A stretch of 64,000 bases of DNA from Alphaproteobacteria bacterium (GTDB taxonomy: Bacteria > Pseudomonadota > Alphaproteobacteria > Rhizobiales > JAJFHC01), in NCBI GenBank assembly GCA_021775805.1, contig JAJFHD010000054.1, forward strand, positions 62,001 through 126,000, in the 5' to 3' direction. The notes beneath the pieces were generated by a model. That model was not told where the DNA came from, made no database searches, and was given only the letters and a program-made list of their open reading frames with translations. Below, piece after piece: positions 27,392 through 36,802 of the stretch; within the stretch, counting starts at the first letter, position 1, and every line of letters begins with the position of its first letter. A program made the position numbers and the translations under genes.

Positions 27392-28495
27392 TCAGTTGTC
27401 GAGCATGGCCGCGACCAGGCAGCCCTTTGCCGTCGCATTGAGCCCGCTTTCGGCCATCTGCACCTCGCCCACTTCAAACGGCAGCCGCACCCGGCCAATC
27501 GCGGTTTCAAGTTCCTGGCCAAACCCTCTGGCAAGGGCGGACCCGCCACTGAAGACCACCGGGACCGGCTTGCGGAACCGCGGCAGTCGCTTGGAAGTCT
27601 TCATGACCCGCTCAAGTGTCAGGGCGACGGTCTGAATGACCTCGCGGTAATAGATCGCCAGAGCCTGATCGAGGCTCGACCCCGACCGCGACGACAGGTC
27701 GAACAGACCGCTTTCCTTATAGAGGCGTGCACCCACCGGCGTCTCGCCGACAACCGAGGCAGCCGAGTAATCGATAAAGTCGCCGGCCCGCGTGGTGGCG
27801 AAGGTCACGGCGGGCAGCCCCAGATACGAGACGCAGACATTGCACATGCCGCCGCCGAAGCTTATTCCGATGCCGGTAAAGTCGTGTGCCACCAGTTCAG
27901 CCAGCACCACGGCCTGTCCTTCATTGATTGCCCTCACCTCATAGCCCATCTCTTCGAGCACGTGGGATATCGCCTTCTCGTGAAACAGGACGGCGGAGTC
28001 GCCATCTTCTGGCGCGCTCGGCACGCTGAAGCAAATACGTTGTCCTTTGCGGGCCGGACCGCACAGGGCCTTGACGGTGCGGGTAATCATATCGATGTTC
28101 CGGGGTTCGCCCGGATTGAGCAACCCGTTGCGCATCGGCCTGCGCGTGTCACCACCGAGCAGGTTGGCAAACTCTTCCACCCGGTTGCCGAACGCCAGGA
28201 TGTCGTTGCCGTCCACCGTGTAGCTGATGCTCTCCCGGTCAAGCATCGTGCGGTTCATCTTGGCGTTGGGAAGAACCACGAACGCATTGAGCTGGGTCTG
28301 GAAGGACGGATCGCCGCCCCGCATCTGGGCCCGCACCACGCGGCTGGTGCCCATGTCCAGCCCATAATGATCAAGCCCCGATGCCCGATCGTCCTTGATT
28401 TTGTCGGATCCGCCCGGAGATGCTGTGGACTGCGATTGTTTTTCCGATTTTGTCTGCTGACCCGACTTGATCGCTGAAGTTGATTTTGCCGACAT
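27392..28495 (-). CDS. Orphan actin-like (ASKHA) ATPase
   Basis: ATG 28495 with GGGAGG upstream gives 367 residues. After a ~38-residue Ser/Lys/Gln-rich tail there is an actin-fold ATPase. Phosphate-1 is GLDMGTSRVVRA, connect-1 is INEGQAVVLAEL, phosphate-2 is GIGISFGGGMCNVCVSY and the adenosine motif is PVVFSGGSALARGF. It differs from MreB (no membrane-binding N-terminus), FtsA and DnaK in length and motif detail, and no chaperone or segregation partner gene is adjacent. It could be a filament-forming actin homologue or an activator-type ATPase. Function unknown. Confidence 0.75.
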   Translation of the reverse strand: MSAKSTSAIKSGQQTKSEKQSQSTASPGGSDKIKDDRASGLDHYGLDMGTSRVVRAQMRGGDPSFQTQLNAFVVLPNAKMNRTMLDRESISYTVDGNDILAFGNRVEEFANLLGGDTRRPMRNGLLNPGEPRNIDMITRTVKALCGPARKGQRICFSVPSAPEDGDSAVLFHEKAISHVLEEMGYEVRAINEGQAVVLAELVAHDFTGIGISFGGGMCNVCVSYLGLPAVTFATTRAGDFIDYSAASVVGETPVGARLYKESGLFDLSSRSGSSLDQALAIYYREVIQTVALTLERVMKTSKRLPRFRKPVPVVFSGGSALARGFGQELETAIGRVRLPFEVGEVQMAESGLNATAKGCLVAAMLDN

Positions 28496-28724
28496 GTCTG
28501 ATGTTTCCTCCCGGAGACGCCTACTTGAACCACACCAAGCACATGCCGCCGGTAACACCTGACGACATCTGCTGTTTCGTGCTGCCTCTGGAAAGTCAAA
28601 CAACCGCCGCCCCCGCGGGGATTTCTCGGTCGCCAATCTCAGTCACGAATATGGCGATTTTGCGGGTGAGAATTACGCCGCTTGCGTCTTGCCGACGCGA
28701 CCGCGACGAATTAAGGTCCGGCTC

Positions 28725-29456
28725 ATGAAACTCCCCGCACCGCTCTTCAAGGGCACCCTCATAAAACGCTACAAAAGGTTCATGGCCGATGTCGCTCTCG
28801 ACAATGGCGAGACCGTAACCGCTCATTGTGCCAATCCGGGCTCCATGATGGGACTGACCGACCCGGGCACCACGGTCTGGCTGTCCAAGACCGACAATCC
28901 GAAGCGAAAACTAAAATATTCGTGGGAGATTCTCGAGCTGAAAATCGCAGGTCAGCCGGCAACCGTGGGCATCAACACCAACCATCCCAATGCGCTGGTA
29001 AGCGAAGCGATCGAAAGCGGGCTGATTGCGGAACTCGGCGGCTATGACACCCTGCGCCGGGAAGTCAAGTACGGCCGCAACAGCCGCATCGACATGTTGT
29101 TGGAATCTGACGGCAAGGCGCCCTGCTACGTCGAGGTCAAGAACGTCCACCTGTTGCGCCAGCCCCGGCTTGCGGAATTCCCGGACTCTGTAACAGCCCG
29201 GGGAGCAAAACACCTGGATGAACTTGCCGACATGGTCGAGTCCGGCGCCCGCGCCGTCATGGTCTACCTGGTACAACGCGACGACGCCGACAAACTTTCG
29301 CTTGCGAGAGACATGGATCCCTACTATGCGGAGCGGTTCGATGCCGCAATCGCCCGCGGCGTCGAGGCCCTGTGTTACGATTGCACATTGTCGAATGAAG
29401 AAATTACCGTGAACCGGCGGCTTGTCATCAATGAACCCGGTCTCGCTGTGGAATGA
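28725..29456 (+). CDS. sfsA: Sugar fermentation stimulation protein homolog
   Basis: ATG 28725 with AAGG at 28713-28716 gives 243 residues. The N-terminal OB-like part (KGTLIKRYKRFMADV, CHxNPGSMxGL-like HCANPGSMMGL) and the nuclease-like core (RIDMLLESDG, CYVEVKNVHLL, FPDSVTARGAKHL) define SfsA. The family binds DNA in E. coli and has a nuclease-type fold, but its cellular role is not settled. It starts the sfsA-map-radC block with only six bases to map. Confidence 0.92.
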   Translation: MKLPAPLFKGTLIKRYKRFMADVALDNGETVTAHCANPGSMMGLTDPGTTVWLSKTDNPKRKLKYSWEILELKIAGQPATVGINTNHPNALVSEAIESGLIAELGGYDTLRREVKYGRNSRIDMLLESDGKAPCYVEVKNVHLLRQPRLAEFPDSVTARGAKHLDELADMVESGARAVMVYLVQRDDADKLSLARDMDPYYAERFDAAIARGVEALCYDCTLSNEEITVNRRLVINEPGLAVE

Positions 29457-29462
29457 TCGCCC

Positions 29463-30293
29463 ATGTCGTATGTTGACGCTACTGTTTCTCCACCGGAAAA
29501 TACCGGCCAGATCAAGCTTCACGGTGCCGAAGCCTTTGACGGCATGCGCAAAGCGGGGCAACTGGCGGCCGAAGCCCTGGATGTTCTGACTGAACATGTG
29601 ATGCCCGGCGTCACAACCGAATACCTCGACAAATTGTCCTACGAATTTGCCATGGACAACAACGCCATACCCGCGCCTCTCAACTACCGCGGCTATCCAA
29701 AATCGATCTGCACGTCGATCAATCATGTGGTCTGCCACGGTATTCCCAACGAGAAGCCCATGCGCGACGGCGACATCATCAACATTGATGTCACCCTGAT
29801 TGTCGACGGCTGGCACGGCGATACCAGCCGCATGTTCCCGATCGGCACAGTCTCACGCCGCGCCGAACGCCTGGTGCAGGTCACCTACGAGTCGCTCATG
29901 CGCGGGCTGTCCGTCATAAAACCGGGGGCCACCACCGGCGACATCGGTGCCGCGATCCAGCAATTTGCCGAATCCGAACGCACCAGCGTCGTTCGCGATT
30001 TTTGCGGACACGGTCTTGGCCGGGTTTTCCACGACGTTCCCAATATTCTCCATTACGGCCGGCCCGGCGAAGGCTCCCGGCTTGAGAAGGGCATGTTCTT
30101 CACCGTCGAACCCATGATCAATCTGGGCCGCCCCCAGGTAAAAATCCTGAGCGACGGCTGGACTGCCGTCACCCGGGACCGTTCCCTGTCCGCCCAATTC
30201 GAACACACTGTCGGCGTTACGGAAGACGGCCATGAGGTTTTCACCTATTCTCCTGCGGGATATCATCATCCGCCCTATGTCAAATCGGAATAG
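29463..30293 (+). CDS. map: Methionine aminopeptidase, type I
   Basis: The 276-residue enzyme removes the initiator Met from nascent proteins. The pita-bread fold residues are visible: [20 protein letters not shown] with the first two Asp-type ligands, DTSRMF, the catalytic [11 protein letters not shown] His, TVEPMINLG (Glu) and [10 protein letters not shown] (Glu). The length and absence of an N-terminal extension place it in class Ia. It lies between sfsA (6-base gap) and radC (11-base gap), so the three are probably one operon. Confidence 0.95.
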   Translation: MSYVDATVSPPENTGQIKLHGAEAFDGMRKAGQLAAEALDVLTEHVMPGVTTEYLDKLSYEFAMDNNAIPAPLNYRGYPKSICTSINHVVCHGIPNEKPMRDGDIINIDVTLIVDGWHGDTSRMFPIGTVSRRAERLVQVTYESLMRGLSVIKPGATTGDIGAAIQQFAESERTSVVRDFCGHGLGRVFHDVPNILHYGRPGEGSRLEKGMFFTVEPMINLGRPQVKILSDGWTAVTRDRSLSAQFEHTVGVTEDGHEVFTYSPAGYHHPPYVKSE

Positions 30294-30304
30294 AAAGCGT
30301 TGAA

Positions 30305-31009
30305 GTGGGCAAACAGGACACAAATCTTGGTACGCCGCCCCCGCAACACTCCGGACATCGCGAACGCCTGAGAGAAAGATTTCGCAACGGCGGCGGCGAT
30401 GCCCTCGCCGATTATGAACTTCTCGAACTTGTGCTGTTTCGCGCCCTGCCGCGGCGCGATACCAAACCGCTGGCAAAATCCCTGATCGCCGAGTTCGGCA
30501 GCTTTGCCGATGTTATCAACGCTGATTTCGAAAGACTGAGGAACATCAAAGGCGTCGGTGAAAGTGTTGCGACGGAACTCAAACTGATCCGGGCGGCCGC
30601 TGAGCGGTTCAGCCGTGAGGACGTGATCGGCCGTTCGGTCATGTCGTCGTGGGATGCGGTGGTCGACCACTGCCGCCGTACCATGGCATTCGAACAGAAG
30701 GAGCAGTTCCGGATTCTTTTTCTCGACCGCAAGAACGCCATCATCGCCGACGAGGTCCAGCAGACCGGAACCGTCGACCACACGCCGGTCTATCCCCGCG
30801 AAGTCATGAAACGGGCGCTGGAACTGTCGGCATCGGGCATCATTCTGGTGCACAACCACCCGTCAGGGGACCCGACCCCTTCGAAAGCCGACATTGCCAT
30901 GACCGGGCAGGTCGTCGAAGCCGGACAGGCGTTGGGCATTACGGTTCACGACCACCTCATCGTCGGACGGCAGGGGCACGTCAGCCTCAAGGCTCAAGGG
31001 AAAATGTGA
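30305..31009 (+). CDS. radC: RadC family JAB-domain protein
   Basis: The gene starts with GTG 30305 and encodes 234 residues. An N-terminal helix-hairpin-helix-like part (ELLELVLF, then IKGVGES) precedes the JAMM metalloprotein motif [14 protein letters not shown] with all metal ligands intact, plus DHLIVGRQG. Despite the name, a DNA-repair role for RadC is doubtful. JAMM proteins act as metallo-isopeptidases or nucleases. The last gene of the sfsA-map-radC unit. Confidence 0.92.
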   Translation: MGKQDTNLGTPPPQHSGHRERLRERFRNGGGDALADYELLELVLFRALPRRDTKPLAKSLIAEFGSFADVINADFERLRNIKGVGESVATELKLIRAAAERFSREDVIGRSVMSSWDAVVDHCRRTMAFEQKEQFRILFLDRKNAIIADEVQQTGTVDHTPVYPREVMKRALELSASGIILVHNHPSGDPTPSKADIAMTGQVVEAGQALGITVHDHLIVGRQGHVSLKAQGKM

Positions 31010-31040
31010 TTGATGGCTTCACCGGTACCTGGACAATTGA

Positions 31041-32549
31041 ATGCAGACTGATATCGCGGACAAGGCCGACCGCTGGCAGGACACGCTGGCCCTCTTGTTC
31101 AGTGGCCGGTCGCTGCGCATGCTGTTGCTGGGCTTCTCGTCCGGGCTTCCGATTCTGCTGGTTTTCTCCACCCTCTCCGTCTGGCTGATCAAGGCCGGTG
31201 TCCAGCGCGATGTGGTGACCTTCTTCAGTTGGGCCGGAATCGCTTACGGCTTCAAGTTCATCTGGTCGCCGCTGATCGACCGGATTCCCCTGCCTCTCCT
31301 CGCCGAACGCATGGGCCACCGCCGGGCCTGGCTGCTGTTTTCGCAACTCTGCATCATGGCAGCGATCCTGTTCACCGCGACCACCGATCCGGCAACATCG
31401 CTGGTCTGGACCGCGGTGGGCGCAGTCGCCATCGGATTCACCAGCGCCACCCAGGACATCATCATCGACGCCTACCGGATCGAGTCGGCGCCACCGCGCA
31501 TGCAGGCCTTCCTCTCCGCCACCTATGTGGCCGGATACCGCATCGCCATGCTGACGGCCGGCGCCGGCTCCCTGTGGCTCGCCGCCTGGTTGGGCGCCGA
31601 AACCTATGATCCGGAGACCTGGAAAACGGTCTACCGGGCGATGGCAGGCTTCATGCTTGTCGGCATCGTTGCAACGTTGATATCGCCCGAACCCGAGGTC
31701 GGCGGAAATGTTGCCAGCGACAAGATGGTTCAGCTGAAGCTCTTCCTGGCCTTTCTTGCCGGTGTCGCCGGCCTGATCGCCGTGTTCAACCTGTTCCCCG
31801 ACACACCAAAGGACTTGGACCCCTTTACCAGGCTGGGTTTCAACACCGCCCGCTTGTTCGTCAGCCTGGCCGCGGCAGGTGTGGTTCTCTTCTGTCTGGC
31901 AAAACTCAGGTTTGTTCCCGGAAACGAGGCCCGGAAATCATACGTCGAACCGTTTACGGACTTTGTCGAGCGCTACGGCAAGGCCGCCGTGGTCATCCTG
32001 TGCCTGATCGGCATTTACCGGATTGCCGATATCGTCATGGGTGCCGTGGCCAACGTCTTTTATCTGGAAATGGGATTCGATATCGCCCAGATCGCCACAT
32101 ACTCAAAATTCTACGGCCTTGTCGCCACCATCGCCGGTGGTTTTCTGGGCGGCATCCTGGCCAGCCGCATCGGTGTCATGCGCGGCTTGTTCATAGGCGC
32201 CTTGCTGGCGGCAGCGAGCAACTTGCTGTTCGCTTATCTCGCAACTCAGGACGCCAACGTCAATCTGCTCATCGCTGTCATCACCGCCGACAACCTTTCG
32301 GCAGGGTTTGCCGTCGCCTCGTTTGTCGCTTACCTGTCGGCCCTGACAAACGTCACCTTCACCGCAACCCAGTATGCCCTGTTCAGTTCGATCATGCTGC
32401 TGGTCCCCAAGGCTCTCGCCGGGTATGCCGGATCGATCGTGTCGGCAACAGGTTATCCCGGTTTCTTTGTGTTCACCGCATTGTTGGGCGTGCCGGTTCT
32501 GGTGCTGGTCTTCTGGGCCGGCAAACTGGCACCCATCGACGACGAGTAG
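31041..32549 (+). CDS. AmpG-like muropeptide permease (MFS, PAT family)
   Basis: The 502-residue protein has twelve to fourteen predicted transmembrane helices. The AmpG-type start is LLLGFSSGLPILLVFSTLSV, followed by WAGIAYGFKFIWSPLIDR and IGFTSATQDIIIDAYRIE, signatures of the muropeptide/acetyl-CoA transporter family. AmpG imports anhydro-muropeptides from the periplasm for cell-wall recycling and beta-lactamase induction. No ampR, ampC or ampD gene is nearby. Start ATG 31041 lies 31 bases after radC. Confidence 0.87.
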   Translation: MQTDIADKADRWQDTLALLFSGRSLRMLLLGFSSGLPILLVFSTLSVWLIKAGVQRDVVTFFSWAGIAYGFKFIWSPLIDRIPLPLLAERMGHRRAWLLFSQLCIMAAILFTATTDPATSLVWTAVGAVAIGFTSATQDIIIDAYRIESAPPRMQAFLSATYVAGYRIAMLTAGAGSLWLAAWLGAETYDPETWKTVYRAMAGFMLVGIVATLISPEPEVGGNVASDKMVQLKLFLAFLAGVAGLIAVFNLFPDTPKDLDPFTRLGFNTARLFVSLAAAGVVLFCLAKLRFVPGNEARKSYVEPFTDFVERYGKAAVVILCLIGIYRIADIVMGAVANVFYLEMGFDIAQIATYSKFYGLVATIAGGFLGGILASRIGVMRGLFIGALLAAASNLLFAYLATQDANVNLLIAVITADNLSAGFAVASFVAYLSALTNVTFTATQYALFSSIMLLVPKALAGYAGSIVSATGYPGFFVFTALLGVPVLVLVFWAGKLAPIDDE

Positions 32550-32577
32550 ACTTGGGTGTAACGTGGAGAGTGAATGA

Positions 32578-33204
32578 TCACGCCAGCGCGTCAATGGATC
32601 GTTGCAGATTCAGGCGGGCAGCCTCTTCGTATTTATCTCGAAAAAACGCCGTCGCGAAGATGTTCGGCCGGTCGGCAAACATGCGCAGAACGCCCAGACG
32701 CCCCGACCTGAACTCCGCATCGGGAACCCAGGAATACTCCTCGCGGATTTCCCTTTCATAGGCCTCGAAACGCTCGGGGTCCTGACCGAGAATCGACAGG
32801 TCGATATCGACAATCAGGCACTGATCGGGATCGCTGGGCACAACGTCATGTTTGGTGGCGATGATGAGCGCTGAGACGCTCAGGATGGCTTCTTCGGAAA
32901 ATCCGAATTCATCCAGCATCGCTGCCGCGTAGAGCGCGCTCTTCTCCTCACTATCCTTGGCAAAGGTGTCGTAGATGACATCATGGAACCAGATTGCCAG
33001 TTCCACGGCGCGCGCGTCCTCTGCACAGTCGACGGCCCCGTCAAACTCGACAAACATGTGCTCGATGTGAACAAGGTTGTGGTAGGCCCGGTGGGCTTCA
33101 CCGTAGCGCGCGGCGAGGTCGTCAAAAGCGTCCGAAACTACCTCGTTCGGTTCCACATGGCTGAACAGGTCCAGCCACCGTTGTTGCAGGTCAGCCCGCG
33201 GCAT
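32578..33204 (-). CDS. HD-type metal-dependent phosphohydrolase-like protein
   Basis: From ATG 33204, overlapping the upstream gene by 14 bases, the protein has 208 residues. It has HD-fold ligands in AYHNLVHIEHM, AIWFHDVIYD (His-Asp pair) and a later K-H-D and D-x-D (IVDIDLSILG). It belongs to the predicted HD phosphohydrolases annotated without known substrate. The translational overlap with the corrinoid-reactivating protein gene suggests a role in, or at least co-expression with, the methyl-transfer system, but no function is known. Confidence 0.8.
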   Translation of the reverse strand: MPRADLQQRWLDLFSHVEPNEVVSDAFDDLAARYGEAHRAYHNLVHIEHMFVEFDGAVDCAEDARAVELAIWFHDVIYDTFAKDSEEKSALYAAAMLDEFGFSEEAILSVSALIIATKHDVVPSDPDQCLIVDIDLSILGQDPERFEAYEREIREEYSWVPDAEFRSGRLGVLRMFADRPNIFATAFFRDKYEEAARLNLQRSIDALA

Positions 33205-35278
33205 TGCGCCTGCGCCGGCGTCGGCGGCTGCCGTCATCTGGGGTGTCGGGACTGTCGTCGCCTGATTTTCGCTCGGGCAGCGTCACCACTTTTGAAAGTT
33301 TGACATATGGGTCGCGCTTGTGGGGAAAGGCCATGGCATCGACGAAATGTTCCTGGAAGGCAGGCTCGACCGCTGTCTCCACCTTTTCGATCTTGCGCAC
33401 CACCTCTTCGATCTCCCGGCGGGCCGCGCGGTTGAGCAAGGCAATGCGTGCGCCGGTTCCGGCCGCATTGCCGGCAGACTGGACTTTTTCGATATCGCAA
33501 TCGGGGATCAGGCCCAGGACCATGGCATATTTTACGTCGATGTGACTGCCGAACGCGCCGGCAAGCGTGATCCGGTCAACAGTCGTAATCCGCATGCGGT
33601 CCATAAGAAGCTTGGCACCCGCATATAAAGCTGCTTTCGCCAGTTGAATCGCGCGTACGTCGTTCTGCGTCACGGTCACCAAGGGCGAGCCGTCGTGCAG
33701 CACATAGCTGAACGTGCGGCCATCGGCGATCATGCGCGGGCTTCTGGCCGCCAGGCTGCCGTCGACAACGCCGTCGTGGGTAATCACACCGGCCAGGAAC
33801 AGCTCGGCAAGGGCCTCGATGATCCCCGACCCGCAGATTCCGGTAACACCGATATCCGCTACCGCGTCCTCAAAACCCGGATCGTCAGACCACAATTCCG
33901 AACCGATGACCCGAAACCGGGGCTCGAGCGTTTCAGGATCGATGCGCACCCGTTCTATGGCACCGGGCGCTGCCCGCTGTCCCGATGAAATCTGTGCGCC
34001 TTCGAAGGCCGGGCCCGTCGGCGAACTTGCGGCCAGAAGCTCGTTCTTGTTGCCCAGAATTAATTCCGCGTTGGTCCCCACATCCACAATCAGGGTCAAC
34101 TCATCGTTGAGGTGAGGACTTTCCGACAAGGCGACGCCGGCAGCATCGGCACCCACATGGCCGGCAATGCAGGGCAGAATATAGACCCGGGCACCCCGGT
34201 TGATCTTGATGTCAAGATCACGGGCGGGAATATCGATCGCAAGACCGGTCGCCAGGGCAAATGGAGCGCCGCCCAGTTCGGTCGGGTCAATGCCCAGGAA
34301 AAGATGATGCATGACCGGGTTGCCGACCAGTACCGCCGAAAGGATATCGTCGACGTCGATTCCGGCCTCGCCGGCAACCTCACCGGCCAGTGTCGACAAA
34401 GATTCGCGGATGACTTGCGTCATCTCCTGCTCGCCACCCGGATTCATCATGACGTACGACACCCGGCTCATAAGGTCTTCGCCAAACCGGATCTGCGGGT
34501 TCATGAGCCCGGCCGACGCCATGACTTCACCGGTATGCAGATCGCACAGATGCGCGGCTATGGTCGTCGAGCCCACGTCGACGGCCAGACCGTAGGCCAC
34601 ATCCTTGAAACCGGGCCAGATCGAAATGATCTCCGACGGCTCGCCATCGCGGGCCTGGTGAACCACCACCGTCATCTGCCAGTCACCTTGGCGCAAAACC
34701 TTCTGAAGACCGATCACCACATGTGGATCGGCACGCGAGACATCGATCTGCCACTGCTCCGACAATGCACGGTATACCCGTTCCAGATCGCTTGAGGGGT
34801 TGTGCATATCGGGCTCTTCGACTTCGACGTAACACAGCCGGATCGAGGGATCGATCTCGATATCGCGGGCTTCCGCTCGCTTGCGGACCACCTGCTTGTG
34901 AACCTGGCTGTCGGACGGCACGTCGATCACGACATCGTTTTGCAGCAACGCTGAACAACTCAACCGCCGGTCTGGTTTCAGCCCGCGCTTTTCGTCGTAA
35001 CGCTGTTCGTTGCGTCCCTGCGGACTGAGATGGTCGCGTCTGGACTCGATACCATGCTTGGCAAACGACCCTTCCGAAACCGTCACCTGGCAGCGGCCGC
35101 AGATGCCACGCCCGCCACACACGGAATCCACATCGACACCGAGCGAGCGGGCCGCCGACAGCACGGGCGTGCCAACCGGAAACCGCCCGCGTTTTCCCGA
35201 CGGCGTAAACACGATCAGGGCATCGCCCTTTTCCGTGTTTTCCGTTTCGGCGTCCCCAACGTCGGATTCCAGTGTCAC
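33191..35278 (-). CDS. Corrinoid-activating protein, ferredoxin plus ASKHA (RACo/RamA-like)
   Basis: The 695-residue protein begins with a plant-type 2Fe-2S domain (C54-GGRGI-C60-GR-C63, fourth Cys C108). A linker domain (about 120-225) follows, then a large DUF4445/ASKHA ATPase domain (VDVGSTT at 234-240, VDVGTNAEL near 395, and a GIGCGSG-like TGICGSGIIEAL). Such proteins use ATP and electrons to reduce inactive Co(II) corrinoid to Co(I). It ends with an unusual SRRRRRRRN tail (R685-R691). It lies in a minus-strand unit with the pterin methyltransferase gene 36 bases upstream and the HD gene overlapping downstream. Confidence 0.9.
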   Translation of the reverse strand: MTLESDVGDAETENTEKGDALIVFTPSGKRGRFPVGTPVLSAARSLGVDVDSVCGGRGICGRCQVTVSEGSFAKHGIESRRDHLSPQGRNEQRYDEKRGLKPDRRLSCSALLQNDVVIDVPSDSQVHKQVVRKRAEARDIEIDPSIRLCYVEVEEPDMHNPSSDLERVYRALSEQWQIDVSRADPHVVIGLQKVLRQGDWQMTVVVHQARDGEPSEIISIWPGFKDVAYGLAVDVGSTTIAAHLCDLHTGEVMASAGLMNPQIRFGEDLMSRVSYVMMNPGGEQEMTQVIRESLSTLAGEVAGEAGIDVDDILSAVLVGNPVMHHLFLGIDPTELGGAPFALATGLAIDIPARDLDIKINRGARVYILPCIAGHVGADAAGVALSESPHLNDELTLIVDVGTNAELILGNKNELLAASSPTGPAFEGAQISSGQRAAPGAIERVRIDPETLEPRFRVIGSELWSDDPGFEDAVADIGVTGICGSGIIEALAELFLAGVITHDGVVDGSLAARSPRMIADGRTFSYVLHDGSPLVTVTQNDVRAIQLAKAALYAGAKLLMDRMRITTVDRITLAGAFGSHIDVKYAMVLGLIPDCDIEKVQSAGNAAGTGARIALLNRAARREIEEVVRKIEKVETAVEPAFQEHFVDAMAFPHKRDPYVKLSKVVTLPERKSGDDSPDTPDDGSRRRRRRRNAAG

Positions 35279-35314
35279 CCGCCCACTCCCGCAATGATTG
35301 TTGAGTTGGTTCGA

Positions 35315-36217
35315 TCAGGCCCTTCTGCGCCGCCGGCGACCTTCCCGACCGGCCGCCTCGCCACCTGCCGGTGCAGGGTCACGGTAGCGCGTCAGCCACT
35401 TTCTGCAATCCTTGTCGACGCCGTTCAGCACGTTCGCCGCCATCACGCCCGCCATTTCCTCTTCGTGCAGCGGGTTCATGATTGCAGACGTCATGCCCGC
35501 CCCTGCTGCCATGGACAGGAAGTGGGCGTTGAGCACGTGCCGGTTCGGTACACCGAAACTGATGTTGGATGCCCCGCAGGTGGAGTTGACCTGAAGTTCG
35601 TTCTTGAGCCGGTGCAGCAGGGCGAAAACCTGACGGCCGGCGGTGCCCATCGCGCCAATCGGCATTACCAGCGGATCGACGACGACGTCGCACGGCTTGA
35701 TGCCGTAGTCGTGCGCCCGATCAACGATCTTCTTTGCCACGTCGAAGCGAACATCCGGGTCTTCGGAAATACCGGTTTCGTCATTGGAAATGGCAACAAC
35801 GGCGCAGTCGTACTTCTTGATCAGCGGCAGCACACGCTCCAGGACCTCTTCTTCCCCGGTTACTGAATTGATCAGGGGCCGTCCCTTGTAGACCGCGATG
35901 CCGGCCTCCAGCGCCTCGATGATCGACGAGTCGATTGACAGAGGAACATCCACAAGGCTTTGCACAAGCTGGATGGTCTCCGCCAGAATCTTCGGCTCGT
36001 CTGCCAAAGGAATACCGGCATTGACATCAAGCATCGTGGCGCCGGCGGCGACCTGCGCCAGCGCATCGGCCTCAACCGTCGAGTAGTCGCCTTCCTTCAT
36101 TTCCGCAGCGAGTTTCTTGCGGCCGGTCGGATTGATGCGCTCGCCAATGACACAGAAGGGTCGGTCGAATCCGATCACGATCTCCTTGGTGGCCGAGCTG
36201 ATTACCGTTTCTGTCAT
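35315..36217 (-). CDS. Methyltetrahydrofolate:corrinoid methyltransferase
   Basis: The 300-residue pterin-binding TIM barrel resembles AcsE/MtgA and the MetH pterin domain. Features are VIGERINPTGRKKL at the start, ATMLDVNAGIPLADE, PLSIDSS, PLINSVTGEEE, VAISNDETGI, VVVDPLVMPIG and GASNISFGVPNR. It moves methyl between tetrahydrofolate and a corrinoid protein, here presumably onto tetrahydrofolate after demethylation of an amine. The C-terminus is GREGRRRRRRA, six consecutive Arg, outside the barrel. It is the second gene after the 99-residue Virulence_fact gene on the minus strand. Confidence 0.9.
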   Translation of the reverse strand: MTETVISSATKEIVIGFDRPFCVIGERINPTGRKKLAAEMKEGDYSTVEADALAQVAAGATMLDVNAGIPLADEPKILAETIQLVQSLVDVPLSIDSSIIEALEAGIAVYKGRPLINSVTGEEEVLERVLPLIKKYDCAVVAISNDETGISEDPDVRFDVAKKIVDRAHDYGIKPCDVVVDPLVMPIGAMGTAGRQVFALLHRLKNELQVNSTCGASNISFGVPNRHVLNAHFLSMAAGAGMTSAIMNPLHEEEMAGVMAANVLNGVDKDCRKWLTRYRDPAPAGGEAAGREGRRRRRRA

Positions 36218-36255
36218 GATGTCAGATCCTGAATAATGGGGTGGTTTGTGTCAGA

Positions 36256-36555
36256 TCAGGCGTCAAAACCTGAATTGTTGATGAGAACCTTGAGTCTTTC
36301 ATCCGTGAAATTTGTTTCAAGGTCGATCTTCGCGGCCTCTGCCGCTTCTTCGATGTCGCCGTCAATATCGGTTGGATCGCTCCGTCGCCATTCCGCGAGA
36401 TAAGCATCGTCATCCTTTGCACCCACGCGCATGGCGCACATGTCGATTGCTTTTTCGAATCGCTCGGAAAGCTGCCTGCGGGCGGTCTTGCGACCGGCCT
36501 TGACGATCACCTGTGCCGGAATATCCCGCCATTTCACGATAATAAGCTTTGCCAT
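36256..36555 (-). CDS. Small Virulence_fact-family protein (PF13769-like)
   Basis: The 99-residue protein starts MAKLIIVKWRDIPAQVIVK and contains RRQLSERFEKAIDMCAMR and DDDAYLAEWRR, the pattern of the small family labelled virulence factor. The label has no proven basis. It is soluble and amphipathic with one Cys. It is first in the minus-strand unit with the pterin methyltransferase and reactivating protein, and divergent from the MttB-type gene. By context it is an accessory of the corrinoid system. Confidence 0.78.
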   Translation of the reverse strand: MAKLIIVKWRDIPAQVIVKAGRKTARRQLSERFEKAIDMCAMRVGAKDDDAYLAEWRRSDPTDIDGDIEEAAEAAKIDLETNFTDERLKVLINNSGFDA

Positions 36556-36747
36556 CGCCTAGACTTTCCTTCGCGTCGACCGCAATCCGATCCTGCCTAC
36601 GTTTGTCGGCTCTTTTCGCAGATAGAACCCTGCAGACATACGTACTGACGCGACTTTTATACAAGCAAAAACGACAGGGGAAGGGCTCAGAGTGTCGTGC
36701 AGGTCGCTTAGCAACCAGAACCCGCCGTTTGCTGGCGTGATCCTTTA

Positions 36748-36769
36748 GCGTTGTAGCGTCAATTTGACG
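36748..36769 (+). promoter_or_regulatory. Candidate operator upstream of the MttB-type gene
   Basis: The segment GCGTTGTAGCGTCAATT (36748-36764) recurs with two mismatches upstream of the corrinoid protein gene on the other strand (47594-47610). Here its second half is also part of a perfect 13-base palindrome, CGTCAA-T-TTGACG (36757-36769). It lies 33-55 bases before the ATG at 36803. No regulator has been assigned. Confidence 0.5.
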
Positions 36770-36802
36770 GCAGATTTACCAGTTTTTCGGGAGAGATGGA
36801 TC

